A DNA stretch of 64,000 nucleotides from Microbacterium arabinogalactanolyticum (GCF_030268005.1 NZ_BRZC01000007.1:372001-436000); one strand, 5' to 3'; counted from the stretch's first letter, positions 52,000-61,843 are shown. Notes: a model not told the origin generated them from the sequence alone. Numbers and translations are program-made.

Positions 52000-53361
52000 T
52001 CAGCCCTTGCGGATGAGCTTCTTGTTCACGAACTCGTCGGCGGCCAGCAGGCCCAGCTCGCGGGAGGTGCCGCTGCGCTTCACGCCCCCGAAGGGCAGCT
52101 CGGGGCTGTCGGCGAGCACGAGGTTCACGTAGACCATGCCCGCCTCGATGCCGTTCGCCACGCGCTCGGCCTGCTCGGCGTCCGTCGTGAACACGTACGA
52201 GCCGAGGCCGAACGAGGTGTCGTTCGCCAGCGCCACGGCAGCGTCCTCGTCCGCGACGCGGTACACGACGGCGGCGGGGCCGAAGAGCTCCTCGCGGTAG
52301 ACGTCCATCGCGGGCGTCACGTCGGCCAGCACGGTCGGGGCGAAGAACGCACCCTCACGCGTGCCTCCGGTCAGCAGCGTCGCGCCCTGGGAGACGGCGG
52401 TGTCCACCTGCTCCTGCAGGCGCTCGGCCGCGGCCAGCGACGACAGCGGGCCCAGCACGGTGTCCTCCTGCGTGGGGTCCTCCGCCGAGACCGCGGCGAG
52501 CGATGCCACGAACTTCGAGGTGAACTCCTCGTACAGGCCGTCGACGACGATGAAGCGCTTGGCGCCGTTGCAGGACTGGCCGTTGTTGTCCAGTCGCGCA
52601 TCCACGGCGTTCTGCACCACGGCGTCGAGGTCATCGGTGGAGAGAACGATGAACGGGTCGGAGCCGCCGAGCTCCAGCGCGACCTTCTTGAGGTTGCGTC
52701 CTGCCACCTCGGCCACGGCGGCGCCGGCGCGCTCGGAGCCGGTCACCGAGACGCCGTGCACGCGCGGGTCGGCGATGATCGTCGCCGCCTGCTCGTTCGT
52801 GGCGTACACGTTCACGTAGCCGCCGTCCGGCAGACCCGCGTCGCGGTAGATCGCCTCGATCGCGGCCGCCGACTCCGGGCACTGCGGAGCGTGCTTGAGG
52901 ATGATCGTGTTGCCGATGGCGAGGTTGGGGGCCGCGAAGCGGGCCACCTGGTACGCCGGGAAGTTCCACGGCATGATGCCCAGCAGCGCGCCCAGGGGTG
53001 CGCGGCGCACCACGGCGGTGCCGTCGCCCACGATGTCCAGCGGCTGATCGGCCGTGATCTTCTCGATGTTGTCGGCGTAGAACTCGATGATGTCGGCGGC
53101 GAACTCCACCTCGCCCACGGCGGCGGCGATCGGCTTGCCCATCTCGCGCACGATGATCGCGCCGAGCTCGTCCTTGCGTTCGCGGTGCAGCTCGGCGATG
53201 CGCCGGATGACGGTCGCGCGCTCGGCGGGCGAGGTCGCCGCCCAGGTCGTGGCCGCGGATGCCGCGCGGGCGATCGCGTCCTCGACCTGCGCGTCGGTGA
53301 AGGTGTCGTAGGTGGCGAGGGTCTCGCCGGTGGCCGGGTTGATGACGGCGTAGTCGATCAT
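52000..53361 (-). CDS. Succinate-semialdehyde dehydrogenase (GabD-type, NADP-like)
   Basis: 453 residues from ATG 53361. Aldehyde dehydrogenase fold with VNPATGETLATYDTFTD start, MPWNFPAYQVARF, catalytic Glu in LELGGSDPF (about residue 228), catalytic Cys in NNGQSCNGAKRF (about 262). The short N terminus and sequence are those of GabD1-type SSADH common in actinobacteria. Oxidises succinate semialdehyde to succinate. Last gene of the putrescine/GABA operon, 19 bases after another SSADH. Confidence 0.88.
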   Translation of the reverse strand: MIDYAVINPATGETLATYDTFTDAQVEDAIARAASAATTWAATSPAERATVIRRIAELHRERKDELGAIIVREMGKPIAAAVGEVEFAADIIEFYADNIEKITADQPLDIVGDGTAVVRRAPLGALLGIMPWNFPAYQVARFAAPNLAIGNTIILKHAPQCPESAAAIEAIYRDAGLPDGGYVNVYATNEQAATIIADPRVHGVSVTGSERAGAAVAEVAGRNLKKVALELGGSDPFIVLSTDDLDAVVQNAVDARLDNNGQSCNGAKRFIVVDGLYEEFTSKFVASLAAVSAEDPTQEDTVLGPLSSLAAAERLQEQVDTAVSQGATLLTGGTREGAFFAPTVLADVTPAMDVYREELFGPAAVVYRVADEDAAVALANDTSFGLGSYVFTTDAEQAERVANGIEAGMVYVNLVLADSPELPFGGVKRSGTSRELGLLAADEFVNKKLIRKG

Positions 53362-53380
53362 GTCGGTTCCTCTCGTCGGA

Positions 53381-54856
53381 TCAGCTGTAGGGAAGCATCG
53401 TGTACTTGGTGGACAGGTACTCGTGGATGCCCTCGGCACCGCCCTCGCGGCCGATGCCGGACTGCTTGACACCGCCGAACGGAGCCGCGGCGTTGGAGAT
53501 CACTCCCACGTTCAGGCCCATCATGCCGGTCTCGAGCGCATCGATCATGCGGTGCCCGCGGGCGAGGTCCTCGGTGAAGACGTAGCCGACCAGCCCGTAC
53601 TCGGTGTCGTTGGCCAGGCGCACGGCCTCGGCCTCGTCCGAGAAGCGGGCGATCGCGAGCACCGGTCCGAAGATCTCCTCGCGGAGGATGTCGCTGCCCG
53701 CGACCACGTCGGCGAGAACGGTCGGCTCGTAGAACGTGCCGTCGCCCTCGATCGCGTTGCCACCGGCCAGCAGGCGGGCGCCGCGCTGCACGGCGTCGCC
53801 GACCAGCTCCTGCGCCTTGGCGACGGCATCCGCATCGATCAGCGGGCCGATCACCACGTCGTCCTCGGTGCCGCGGCCGATCTTCATCGCGTTCACGCGC
53901 TCGGCGACGCGGCGCGCGAACTCGTCGGCGACGTCTTCGTGCACGATGAAGCGGTTCGCGGCGGTGCACGCCTGGCCGATGTTGCGGAACTTCGCCGCGA
54001 TCGCGCCGTCCACGGCCTTGTCCAGGTCGGCGTCCTCGAACACGACGAACGGCGCGTTGCCACCGAGCTCCATCGACACCCGCAGCACGCCCTGCGCGGC
54101 CTGCGCGATGAGCTTCTGCCCGACCGGCGTCGAGCCGGTGAACGACAGCTTGCGCAGGCGCGGGTCTGCGATGATCGGGGCCGACAGCGCGCTCGAGCGC
54201 GAGGTCTGGACGATGTTGACGACGCCGGCGGGGAGCCCCGCCTCCTCCAGCAGCTTCGTGAAGAAGATCGTGGTCAGCGGCGTGAGCGCCGCAGGCTTGA
54301 CGACCACGGTGCAGCCGGCCGCCAGCGCCGGGGCGATCTTGCGCGTGGCCATCGCGAACGGGAAGTTCCACGGGGTGATGAAGAACGACGGGCCCACCGG
54401 GCGCTGCGACACGATCATGCGACCGGTGCCCTCGGGGTTGCTGCCGTAGCGGCCGCTGATGCGCACGGCCTCCTCGCTGAACCAGCGCAGGAACTCGCCG
54501 CCGTAGGCGACCTCGCCACGGGACTCGGCCAGCGGCTTGCCCATCTCGAGGGTCATCAGCAGCGCGAGATCCTCCTTGTGCTCCTGCACCAGCTCCCAGG
54601 CGCGGCGCAGGATGTCACTGCGGGTGCGCGGGGCGGTGGCGGCCCAGGCGTCCTGCGCGGCGACAGCGGCGTCCAGAGCGCGGATGCCGTCGGCGGGCGT
54701 CGCATCGGCGATCGAGGCGATCACCTGGTTGGTGGAGGGGTCGCGCACATCGAAGGTGCGCCCCTCCTCGGCATCCGTCCACTGGCCGCCGATGAAGAGG
54801 CCGCCGGGGACGCGGGCGAGGAGTTCCTGCTCGTTCGGTGCGAGTGCAGTGCTCAT
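53381..54856 (-). CDS. Succinate-semialdehyde dehydrogenase (GabD2-type)
   Basis: 491 residues. ALDH motifs FFITPWNFPFAMATRKIAPAL, STPVGQKLIAQAA, catalytic Glu in SMELGGNAPF and Cys in NIGQACTAANRF, and the usual EEIFGPVLAI. Closest in style to GabD/SSADH I. Oxidises succinate semialdehyde or related aldehydes from putrescine breakdown (4-aminobutanal is also possible). Located between the APC permease and the shorter SSADH in a single operon. Confidence 0.88.
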   Translation of the reverse strand: MSTALAPNEQELLARVPGGLFIGGQWTDAEEGRTFDVRDPSTNQVIASIADATPADGIRALDAAVAAQDAWAATAPRTRSDILRRAWELVQEHKEDLALLMTLEMGKPLAESRGEVAYGGEFLRWFSEEAVRISGRYGSNPEGTGRMIVSQRPVGPSFFITPWNFPFAMATRKIAPALAAGCTVVVKPAALTPLTTIFFTKLLEEAGLPAGVVNIVQTSRSSALSAPIIADPRLRKLSFTGSTPVGQKLIAQAAQGVLRVSMELGGNAPFVVFEDADLDKAVDGAIAAKFRNIGQACTAANRFIVHEDVADEFARRVAERVNAMKIGRGTEDDVVIGPLIDADAVAKAQELVGDAVQRGARLLAGGNAIEGDGTFYEPTVLADVVAGSDILREEIFGPVLAIARFSDEAEAVRLANDTEYGLVGYVFTEDLARGHRMIDALETGMMGLNVGVISNAAAPFGGVKQSGIGREGGAEGIHEYLSTKYTMLPYS

Positions 54857-54880
54857 GGTTTCTCTTTCTCTCGAGGAGGA

Positions 54881-56491
54881 TCAGTGCTGGCGAAGGCTGG
54901 GCGGCGCGTCCATGCTAAGCGTCTTGCCGCGGAAGAAGTCGGGGGATACGAATCTCTGCACGAGCATCAGCACCCCGCCGAAGACGAGCAGGCCGACGCC
55001 GATGAAGAACACGATGCCGATGCCGCCCTCGCCGTTCTCGTCGGCGCCGATCGCGATCGACCCGTAGTCGGGGGCGAGGCTGTCGATCGCCGTGATCACG
55101 AACAGCACCAGCAGGATGATGCCGCCGACCAGAGGGCTGGCGAACTTGAAGAAGAAGTCCTTGCCCGAGTCGAACCACTGGTGACGGAAGTACCACACGC
55201 AGGACAGCGCGGTGATGCCGTAGTAGAAGCAGATCATCATGCCCAGCGCGAGGATCGTGTCCCACAGCGCGTCCTCGCTGAGGAAGCGCATCACGGCGTA
55301 GAAGCCACCCGCGACGACGGCCGAGGCGATCGTCGCGAACCCGGGCGTGAAGAACCGCGGGCTGACGCCGGCGAACCTCTTGGGCACGGCGCCGTAGTGG
55401 CCCATCGCCAGGAGGGTGCGAGCCGGCGAGATGAACGTCGACTGCAGCGAGGACGCCGACGAGGTGAGCACCGCGAGCGAGAGCAGGAAGGCCAGGCCGC
55501 CCATGACCGGACCCGACAGCGCGAAGAACACGTTGCCGCCGATCTCCTCGTTCGTGAGACCCAGTCCCTTGTCGCCGATCCCGGAGTACATCAGGCTGCT
55601 GACCGTGAGCAGGAGGTAGATCGCGATGATCGAGATCACCGTGAGCATGGCCGCGCGCCCCGGCGTGCGCTCGGGGTCCTTCGCCTCCTCGTTCATCGTG
55701 AGGGTGACGTCCCACCCCCAGAACATGAAGACCGAGGCCGACAGGCCCATCACGATCATGGACAGGCCGCCCTTGATCTCGAACGGGTTGAACCAGGCGA
55801 ACTCCGGCATGTGCGCCTCGAAGGCGCTGCCCTGCACGGTCTCGACGATCGCCATCACGGCGAACAGCACGAGGATCGCGATCTGGAACGCCACCAGGCC
55901 GTACTGCAGCTTCTGCGAGGTGGACACGTCGCGGTACGACACCCAGGTGGCCAGCGCGACGAAGATCAGGCACACGGCGACGTTCACGAACGGGTCGCGG
56001 GTGATCTCGGCGATGGCCTCGTTGCCGGAGATCTGCGAGATCAGCAGGAAGAGGAAGTCGACGGCGATGCCGGCGAGGTTGGAGAGCACCAGGATCGTCG
56101 CGACGATCAGGCCCCATCCCGCCATCCAGCCGACGTACGGGCCGAAAGCGCGCGTGGCCCAGGTGAAGGAGGTGCCCGAGTCGGGCATCGCCTTGTTGAG
56201 CTCGCGGTAGCCGAAGGCGACGAGCAGCATCGGGATGAACCCGAGCAGCAGGATCGCAGGCACCTGGAACCCGACGGCGCCGACCGCGCCGCCGATGCCG
56301 GCCGTGTACGTGTACGCCGGGGCGATGCACGAGATGCCCATCACCAGGGCGCCCAGGACGCCCACCGTTCCGACGCTGAGTCCCTTGCGGGAGATGCCTC
56401 CGGTCACCGGGTCGGCGGTGCCGGGCACGGCGTCGCCCGGTGCGGCGGCGGATGCCGCAGTGGAGAGCGGAGACTTCGTCGACTCGCTCAT
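54881..56491 (-). CDS. APC family amino acid/GABA/putrescine permease
   Basis: 536 residues from ATG 56491 (AAGGAG seven bases upstream; a GTG six bases earlier is too near the RBS). Twelve membrane segments, starting VGVLGALVMGISCIAPAYTY, with GTSFTWATRAFGPYVGWMAGWG as the conserved helix 3 region. Takes up GABA, putrescine or a related amine by proton symport. Begins two bases after the stop of the universal stress gene. Confidence 0.88.
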   Translation of the reverse strand: MSESTKSPLSTAASAAAPGDAVPGTADPVTGGISRKGLSVGTVGVLGALVMGISCIAPAYTYTAGIGGAVGAVGFQVPAILLLGFIPMLLVAFGYRELNKAMPDSGTSFTWATRAFGPYVGWMAGWGLIVATILVLSNLAGIAVDFLFLLISQISGNEAIAEITRDPFVNVAVCLIFVALATWVSYRDVSTSQKLQYGLVAFQIAILVLFAVMAIVETVQGSAFEAHMPEFAWFNPFEIKGGLSMIVMGLSASVFMFWGWDVTLTMNEEAKDPERTPGRAAMLTVISIIAIYLLLTVSSLMYSGIGDKGLGLTNEEIGGNVFFALSGPVMGGLAFLLSLAVLTSSASSLQSTFISPARTLLAMGHYGAVPKRFAGVSPRFFTPGFATIASAVVAGGFYAVMRFLSEDALWDTILALGMMICFYYGITALSCVWYFRHQWFDSGKDFFFKFASPLVGGIILLVLFVITAIDSLAPDYGSIAIGADENGEGGIGIVFFIGVGLLVFGGVLMLVQRFVSPDFFRGKTLSMDAPPSLRQH

Positions 56492-56493
56492 GT

Positions 56494-57372
56494 TCACGCT
56501 CCTTCGGCGCGGGTGCGGGGCACCACGATCATGGGGACGGGCAGCTCGCGGAGCATCTTCGCCGCGGTCGAGCCCAGGAACAGCCGGCGCGGCTGGGCGA
56601 GCCGGCTGGAGCCGACCAGCACGATCTCTCCCGGCAGCCAGTCCAGCTGCGCGACGGCGTCCTCGATGCTGTCGCCCCCGGCCTGCAGCACCTCGACGTC
56701 GGTCTCGCCGGAGAGCCGGTCCCTGGCCGAGGCGAGCACCTGGTCGACGTGGGCGTCCTTCAGCAGCGTGATGGCGCCGGTGTTGAGACCCGCAGGAACG
56801 TCGAGGGGCATCAGCGAGACCAGCCGCACGGCGGCCCCGGATGCCGAGGCGAGGCGCACGGCGCTCTCCAGCAGCAGCTCCGCACCCGGGCGGGTGCCGG
56901 TGGCGACCGTGATGCGCGGCAGCCCGGCATCCGGCTCGCGCGAGAGTCCTGCCGGTGCGAGCGCCACGGGCACGGTCGAGGCGTGCAGCAGCTCGGATGC
57001 CACCGAGCCGAGCCGGTGGCGGCGCAGGGCACCGCCGTTCGCGGCGCCGAGGACGAGCAGCGTGGCGCCGAACTCGTCTGCGGCGGCTTGCAGACCCTCG
57101 CCGAACGACTCGGCGAAGCGCACGTGGGCGCTGTGCACGATCCCGGCGGGGATGGTCTTCGCAGCATCCGCCAGCCAGGAGCGCGCCTGCTCGCGGAGAA
57201 GTTCCTCGTACGCGCGCTCGGGGGCGACGGCCTTGCTCATGGTGCCCTCGGAGGGCAGCACGATCACGACCCGCAGTGCAGCACCCGTGGCGCGCGCGAG
57301 GCGCGCGCCGAGGGCGAGCGCGTCGGCGCCCGCATCCGTCGCCGTGTAGCCGACGACGATCGAGCCGGTCAC
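56494..57372 (-). CDS. Tandem-domain universal stress protein
   Basis: 292 residues from GTG 57370-57372 (GTGA overlap with the amine oxidase stop). Two UspA domains: residues 1-150 with GAANGGALRRHRLGSVASEL as the ATP loop, and 150-292 with VGSSRLAQPRRLFLGSTAAKML. Both keep the G-x2-G-x9-G-S/T pattern at least in part. UspA proteins bind ATP and modulate stress survival; in this operon it may tune the permease or oxidase. Confidence 0.85.
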   Translation of the reverse strand: MTGSIVVGYTATDAGADALALGARLARATGAALRVVIVLPSEGTMSKAVAPERAYEELLREQARSWLADAAKTIPAGIVHSAHVRFAESFGEGLQAAADEFGATLLVLGAANGGALRRHRLGSVASELLHASTVPVALAPAGLSREPDAGLPRITVATGTRPGAELLLESAVRLASASGAAVRLVSLMPLDVPAGLNTGAITLLKDAHVDQVLASARDRLSGETDVEVLQAGGDSIEDAVAQLDWLPGEIVLVGSSRLAQPRRLFLGSTAAKMLRELPVPMIVVPRTRAEGA

Positions 57373-58772
57373 GCGTCGCCGCCGGCGGCGGCGCGCGCCT
57401 TCTCGACGATCTGGGATGCCGCCAGGCGGCCCATCCGGATCGCGCCGTCGACGTGCTGGTAGCCGGCGCCGGCCATGTCGCTGCAGGCGAAGTGGATCGG
57501 GCCGACGGCGGAGCGCAGGTCGGCGCCGTAGCGGTGCAGCCCGCCCATGTCGAAGCTGGCGGCGTAGGCGCCTCGGGTCCACTCCTCGGTGCCCCAGTCG
57601 CTCTCGTAGTAGACGACCGGGTTCTTCGCCTCGGGGCCGTAGTAGTGCGACAGCGACTCGAGGATGCGCTCCTTGCGCTCCTCGGCGCTCAGTGCGAACA
57701 GGTCGTCGGCGTTGCGGTCGCTGACGAAGCCGACCAGCGTGCCGCGCTCATCGCCGTGGTTGGTGTTGTCGTAGGCCTCGTGCGAGAGCTCGTACGGGCT
57801 GAACGCGGTGCCGCTGAGGCCCTGCTCGCGCCAGAACGGACGGTCGTACACCGCGTGCACCTTGATGACGAAGCCCATCGACAGATGCTGGTGCAGCTGG
57901 TGCTGGCGACGCGGCAGCGGCGGGACGAACGAGATCCGGTTGTAGAGCACCGGGGCGTGCGCGAGGATCGCGAAGCGCGCGCGCACGGTGGTCCTGTCGG
58001 TCACGGCGACGACGCCGCCGGTCCCCGAACCCGACGAGGGGTCGGACCACTCCAGGCTGCGGACGGGCTGCCCCAGCAGCACGTCGTGGCCGAGGCGCTC
58101 GGCGAGCAGCAGCGGAACCTGCTGCAGGCCTCCGACGACGCGCTTGTCGAGGATGAAGTCGGCGTCGACGAGGTTCGAGTAGGAGCCCGCGGATGCCGCC
58201 ATCAGCAGCGACTGCAGCAGCGAGAACGCGTGCGTCGGCTTGGTGAGCATGGCCGAGCCCGTGGCGAAGGCGAGGTTGCGGATCGCCTCGTCGTCGTCGG
58301 TCTGCGTGCGCAGCCAGGCATCCCAGGTGATGCTGTCCCACTCCGCCGCGTTCGGGTGCTCCCAGGGGCGGTCGGGGTCGATCTCGGCGACCATCGCGTC
58401 GAGACGCTCGGTGACATCTGCGATGATCTTCTCGGTCGCGGGCGACACCGGGAACATCTCGCCGGTGAAGCGGTGCACGACTCCGTCGGGGCCGACGTAG
58501 ACGCTGTCGCCCTCGCGGTAGCGGCTGAAGGTCTCCAGACCGAGCTCCTCGACCGTCTGCTTCAGGGCGTCCTGATCCGGCGAGATCCACTGGCCGCCGA
58601 GCTCGAGCATGGCGCCGTCGATGACGTCGGTCCACAGCCGGCCGCCGACGCGGTCGCGCGCCTCCAGCACGGCGACGGAGAGGCCCGCCCTGCGCAGCTC
58701 GTTGGCTGCGGTGAGGCCGGCGGCGCCGGCTCCGATGATGACGACGTCGCGGCTGATCTCGTGCTCGCTCAT
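57369..58772 (-). CDS. puo: Flavin monoamine oxidase, putrescine oxidase-like
   Basis: 467 residues from ATG 58772 with AAAGGAG upstream. FAD site VIIGAGAAGLTAANELRRAG at residues 10-29 and LEARDRVGGRLW, then LELGGQWISPDQDAL, a middle FKVHAVYDRPFW-like segment (MGFVIKVHAVYDRPFWREQG), and the C-terminal GPIHFACSDMAGAGYQHVDGAI. Resembles actinobacterial putrescine oxidases, which turn putrescine into 4-aminobutanal. Its neighbours (gabT, SSADHs) support this. Substrate specificity is inferred. Confidence 0.82.
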   Translation of the reverse strand: MSEHEISRDVVIIGAGAAGLTAANELRRAGLSVAVLEARDRVGGRLWTDVIDGAMLELGGQWISPDQDALKQTVEELGLETFSRYREGDSVYVGPDGVVHRFTGEMFPVSPATEKIIADVTERLDAMVAEIDPDRPWEHPNAAEWDSITWDAWLRTQTDDDEAIRNLAFATGSAMLTKPTHAFSLLQSLLMAASAGSYSNLVDADFILDKRVVGGLQQVPLLLAERLGHDVLLGQPVRSLEWSDPSSGSGTGGVVAVTDRTTVRARFAILAHAPVLYNRISFVPPLPRRQHQLHQHLSMGFVIKVHAVYDRPFWREQGLSGTAFSPYELSHEAYDNTNHGDERGTLVGFVSDRNADDLFALSAEERKERILESLSHYYGPEAKNPVVYYESDWGTEEWTRGAYAASFDMGGLHRYGADLRSAVGPIHFACSDMAGAGYQHVDGAIRMGRLAASQIVEKARAAAGGDA

Positions 58773-58814
58773 GAGCGATCTCCTTTGATGCAGAGGGTGA
58801 GGTGTGAAGGTGCT

Positions 58815-58857
58815 GCCGGCCGCGATCCCTGATCCCCCGACCAGGATCGCGGCCGGC
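58815..58857 (-). terminator. Strong hairpin between gabT and amine oxidase genes
   Basis: GCCGGCCGCGATCC (58815-58828) pairs perfectly with GGATCGCGGCCGGC (58844-58857), loop of 15 bases, starting five bases after the gabT stop. It probably makes gabT more highly expressed than the rest, or ends part of the transcripts. Confidence 0.7.
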
Positions 58858-58861
58858 GGTC

Positions 58862-60229
58862 TCAGTTGCCCTGGGCGTTCGCGAGCGCGGCCGCGACGAC
58901 GTCCAGGCCGTCGTTCAGCAACTCGTCGCCGATCGACAGCGGCGGCAGGAAGCGGATGACGTTGCCGAAGGTGCCGCAGGTCAGGACGATGACGCCCTCG
59001 GCGGTGCAGGCCTTGGCGACGGCGCCGGTGAGGGCGGTATCCGGCTCCCCCGTCTCGGGGTTCACGAACTCGGCGGCCATCATCGCGCCGTGGCCGCGGA
59101 CGTCGCCGATGCGCGGGTCGGTCGCCTTGATGGCCTCGAGGCGGTCGCGCAGGATGCTGCCGATCTGCTGCGCGCGCTCGACGAGGCCCTCGTTCTCGAA
59201 GGCGTCGATCGCTGCCAGTGCGGCGGCGCAGGCGACGGGGTTGCCGCCGTAGGTGCCGCCCAGGCCACCGGCGTGCGCGGCGTCCATGATCTCGGCACGG
59301 CCGGTGACGCCGGCGAGCGGGAGACCGGCGGCGATGCCCTTGGCGGTGGTGATGAGGTCGGGCTCGATGCCGAAGATCTCGCTGGCGAACATGGCGCCGG
59401 TGCGGGCGAAGCCGGTCTGCACCTCGTCGGCGATGAAGACGACGCCGTTGGCGCGGCTCCACTCGACGATCGCCTCGAGGAACCCGTCGGCGGGGACGAT
59501 GAAGCCGCCCTCGCCCTGGATGGGCTCGATGATGACGGCGGCCAGGTTGTCGGCGCCGACCTGCTTCTCGATGAGCGTGATGGCGCGCTTGGCGGCCTCG
59601 GCGCCGGACAGGCCGTCGCGGTAGGGGTACGAAGCGGGCACGCGGTAGACCTCGGGGGCGAACGGCCCGAAGCCGGACTTGTACGGCATCGACTTCGCGG
59701 TCAGCGCCATCGTGAGGTTGGTGCGGCCGTGGTAGCCGTGGTCGAAGGCGACGACGGCCTGGCGTCCGGTGTGCTTGCGGGCGATCTTGATCGCGTTCTC
59801 GACGGCCTCGGCGCCGGAGTTGAACAGCGCCGTCTTCTTGGCGAAGTCGCCGGGGGTCAGGCGGTTCAGCGCCTCGGCCACCTCGATGTAGGACTCGTAG
59901 GGCGAGATCATGAAGCAGGTGTGGGTGAACTGCGCTGCCTGGGCTGCGACTGCCGCGGCGACCTTGGGGTGCGCGTTGCCGACGCTGGTCACGGCGATGC
60001 CGGAGCCGAGGTCGATGAGCGAGTTGCCGTCCGCGTCGAGGACCACTCCGCCACCCGCGGCCACGACGGCGACCGGCATGGACGTGGAGACGCCGCCGGC
60101 GACGGCATCCGCCTTGCGGGCGAGGATCGCGGCCGAGCGGGGCCCGGGGAGTTCGGTGACGACGCGACGGACCTGCTCGAGGGTGGGTCCGCCGGCGGGG
60201 ATCGTGGAGGTCTCGTCGATGAGTGTCAT
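58862..60229 (-). CDS. gabT: 4-aminobutyrate aminotransferase
   Basis: 455 residues. Class III aminotransferase: GSGIAVTSVGNAHPKVAAAV, NSGAEAVENAIKIARKHTGR, VAFDHGYHGRTNLTMALTAK, EPIQGEGGFIVPADGFLEA, FIADEVQTGFARTGAMFAS, PLP lysine in LITTAKGIAAGLPLAG (about residue 290). Moves the amino group of GABA to 2-oxoglutarate, forming succinate semialdehyde for the SSADHs. First gene of the operon, divergent from pucR. Confidence 0.93.
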   Translation of the reverse strand: MTLIDETSTIPAGGPTLEQVRRVVTELPGPRSAAILARKADAVAGGVSTSMPVAVVAAGGGVVLDADGNSLIDLGSGIAVTSVGNAHPKVAAAVAAQAAQFTHTCFMISPYESYIEVAEALNRLTPGDFAKKTALFNSGAEAVENAIKIARKHTGRQAVVAFDHGYHGRTNLTMALTAKSMPYKSGFGPFAPEVYRVPASYPYRDGLSGAEAAKRAITLIEKQVGADNLAAVIIEPIQGEGGFIVPADGFLEAIVEWSRANGVVFIADEVQTGFARTGAMFASEIFGIEPDLITTAKGIAAGLPLAGVTGRAEIMDAAHAGGLGGTYGGNPVACAAALAAIDAFENEGLVERAQQIGSILRDRLEAIKATDPRIGDVRGHGAMMAAEFVNPETGEPDTALTGAVAKACTAEGVIVLTCGTFGNVIRFLPPLSIGDELLNDGLDVVAAALANAQGN

Positions 60230-60322
60230 GAGGCGAGGCTACGTCCGGCCGCACACGGATGCATTCGCCCGCCCGTACAATTGTGCTGAGCACTTCGCCG
60301 CTTCGTACATTCTGGAGACGCC
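60230..60322. promoter_or_regulatory. gabT-pucR divergent promoter region
   Basis: A perfect-looking -10 TACAAT sits on the plus strand at 60276-60281, and the same ACAATTGT core gives CACAAT on the minus strand, so the two promoters overlap. The word CGTACA recurs at 60274 and near 60303 (CGTACAATTGTG and CGTACATTCTG), which could be the PucR-type site. Inference from position. Confidence 0.45.
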
Positions 60323-61822
60323 ATGGAACCCGCCGCCGCGCCGACCCTGCGCACCCTGCTCGGCCGGCGCGACCTCGGGCTGCGCCTGGTGTCCGACGAG
60401 TCGGAGCTGGTCGACGGCGCGCTGGAGCAGCCCGTTCGCTGGGTGCACAACTCCGACCTGGTGGACCCCACGCCGTTCCTCGCCGAGGACCTGGTGCTGC
60501 TGACCACCGGCATGCAGCTCGCCGAGGAGGACGCTGAGGGCGCCGCCGCGTACGTCGCGCGCCTGGTCCACCGCGGCGTGCTCGCTCTCGGGTTCGGCTC
60601 CGGCGTGCACCGCGTCGGCGTGCCCGACGAGCTCATCGCCGCGTGCGCGCACGCCGGGCTCGCACTGTTCGAGGTCCCCTACGACATCCCGTTCCTCGCG
60701 ATCGCCCGCGCGCATGCTGAAGCCATCGCGGCCGCCGCGTACGCCCGGCGCACCTGGGCACTCGAGGCGCAGCGCGCGCTCGCGATCGCCGCGCTCCGCC
60801 CGCACGGACTGGAGTCGACGCTGTCCGAGCTGTCGCGCCGGCTCGGCTGCTGGGTGGGGATGTACGACGCGACGGGCGCACTGAGTCACGAGCATCCGGC
60901 CGCGCTCGGATCGGGAGCGGATGCCGTCGCCGCCGGAGTCGCCGAACTGCTGGCCCGCGGCGGTGCGGCCAGCCGGACGATCGAGGATCCCGACGGCGCC
61001 TTCACGCTGTTCACCCTGGGGCGCACCGGCCAGCTGCGCGGCGTGATCGCGATCGAGGCGGCGGCGCTGGACGCCGAGACCCGCGCGGTCATCACCTCCG
61101 TGATCGCGATGGCAGGACTCGCGCTGGAGCAGAACGAGCAGATGTCCAGGGCTCGCCGCCGGATGCACACGCAACTGCTGGCGTCGCTGCAGGACGACGA
61201 CCCGACGCTGGCGCGACGCGTGCTCGGCTCCCTTCCGGCCGCCCCGATCGTGCTGGCCGTCGCCGAACCGTCGCGTGCCGGTGCCCTGATCGACTGGTGG
61301 GAGAGGCGGCGGACGGACGCCGGGGTCGCCTCCTTCGTGGCCGAGGACCCGGATGGCGTGACGATCTGCCTCTCCGCCGCGGACGCCGCCGAGTTCGACG
61401 AGGCCGCCGGCCGGCTCGGCATCCGGATCGGGCTCTCCGGGGCCGGGGAGTACAGCGGGTTCTCGCAGGCGCACGCGCAGGCACTCACCGCGCTGCGACG
61501 CGGGCGGAGCGGGGTCACCCGGTACGCGGATGCCACTTCCGGCGGCGTGCTCGACACTCTGGGCGGGGAGGAGACACGGCTGCTCGCCCGCACGCGCCTG
61601 GCCCCGCTGCGCCGCCACGACGAGGAGACCGGCGGCGAGCTGGAGCTCACTCTGCGGGTCTGGCTGGAGCACGACGCCCACAGCGAGCGGACCGCCGCCG
61701 CCCTCGGCATCCACCGTCACACGCTGCGCACGCGCATCGCGCAGGCGGCCGGGCTGCTCGGCTCGGACCTGTCGTCGTTCCCCGCGCGGGCCGAGCTGTG
61801 GGCCGTGCTGCGCGCGGCGTGA
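60323..61822 (+). CDS. PucR family transcriptional regulator
   Basis: 499 residues. N-terminal PucR domain (TLRTLLGRRDLGLRLVSDES ... HNSDLVDPTPFL), a GAF-like middle part, and the C-terminal PucR HTH: LTLRVWLEHDAHSERTAAAL and GIHRHTLRTRIAQAAGLLG. Members control purine, proline, GABA and polyamine catabolism genes. Divergent from the putrescine/GABA operon, which it most likely activates in response to a substrate. Confidence 0.9.
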   Translation: MEPAAAPTLRTLLGRRDLGLRLVSDESELVDGALEQPVRWVHNSDLVDPTPFLAEDLVLLTTGMQLAEEDAEGAAAYVARLVHRGVLALGFGSGVHRVGVPDELIAACAHAGLALFEVPYDIPFLAIARAHAEAIAAAAYARRTWALEAQRALAIAALRPHGLESTLSELSRRLGCWVGMYDATGALSHEHPAALGSGADAVAAGVAELLARGGAASRTIEDPDGAFTLFTLGRTGQLRGVIAIEAAALDAETRAVITSVIAMAGLALEQNEQMSRARRRMHTQLLASLQDDDPTLARRVLGSLPAAPIVLAVAEPSRAGALIDWWERRRTDAGVASFVAEDPDGVTICLSAADAAEFDEAAGRLGIRIGLSGAGEYSGFSQAHAQALTALRRGRSGVTRYADATSGGVLDTLGGEETRLLARTRLAPLRRHDEETGGELELTLRVWLEHDAHSERTAAALGIHRHTLRTRIAQAAGLLGSDLSSFPARAELWAVLRAA

Positions 61823-61843
61823 CACGGCCGGCGGCGCCGGAGA

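Noticed and set aside
53360..57349. A very long plus-strand open frame of about 1,300 codons opposite the SSADH-APC-USP genes
   Set aside because: It is antisense to three well-recognised genes, its product is a low-complexity R/G/H/D-rich chain with no family, and it follows from the GC-rich third positions of the real genes.
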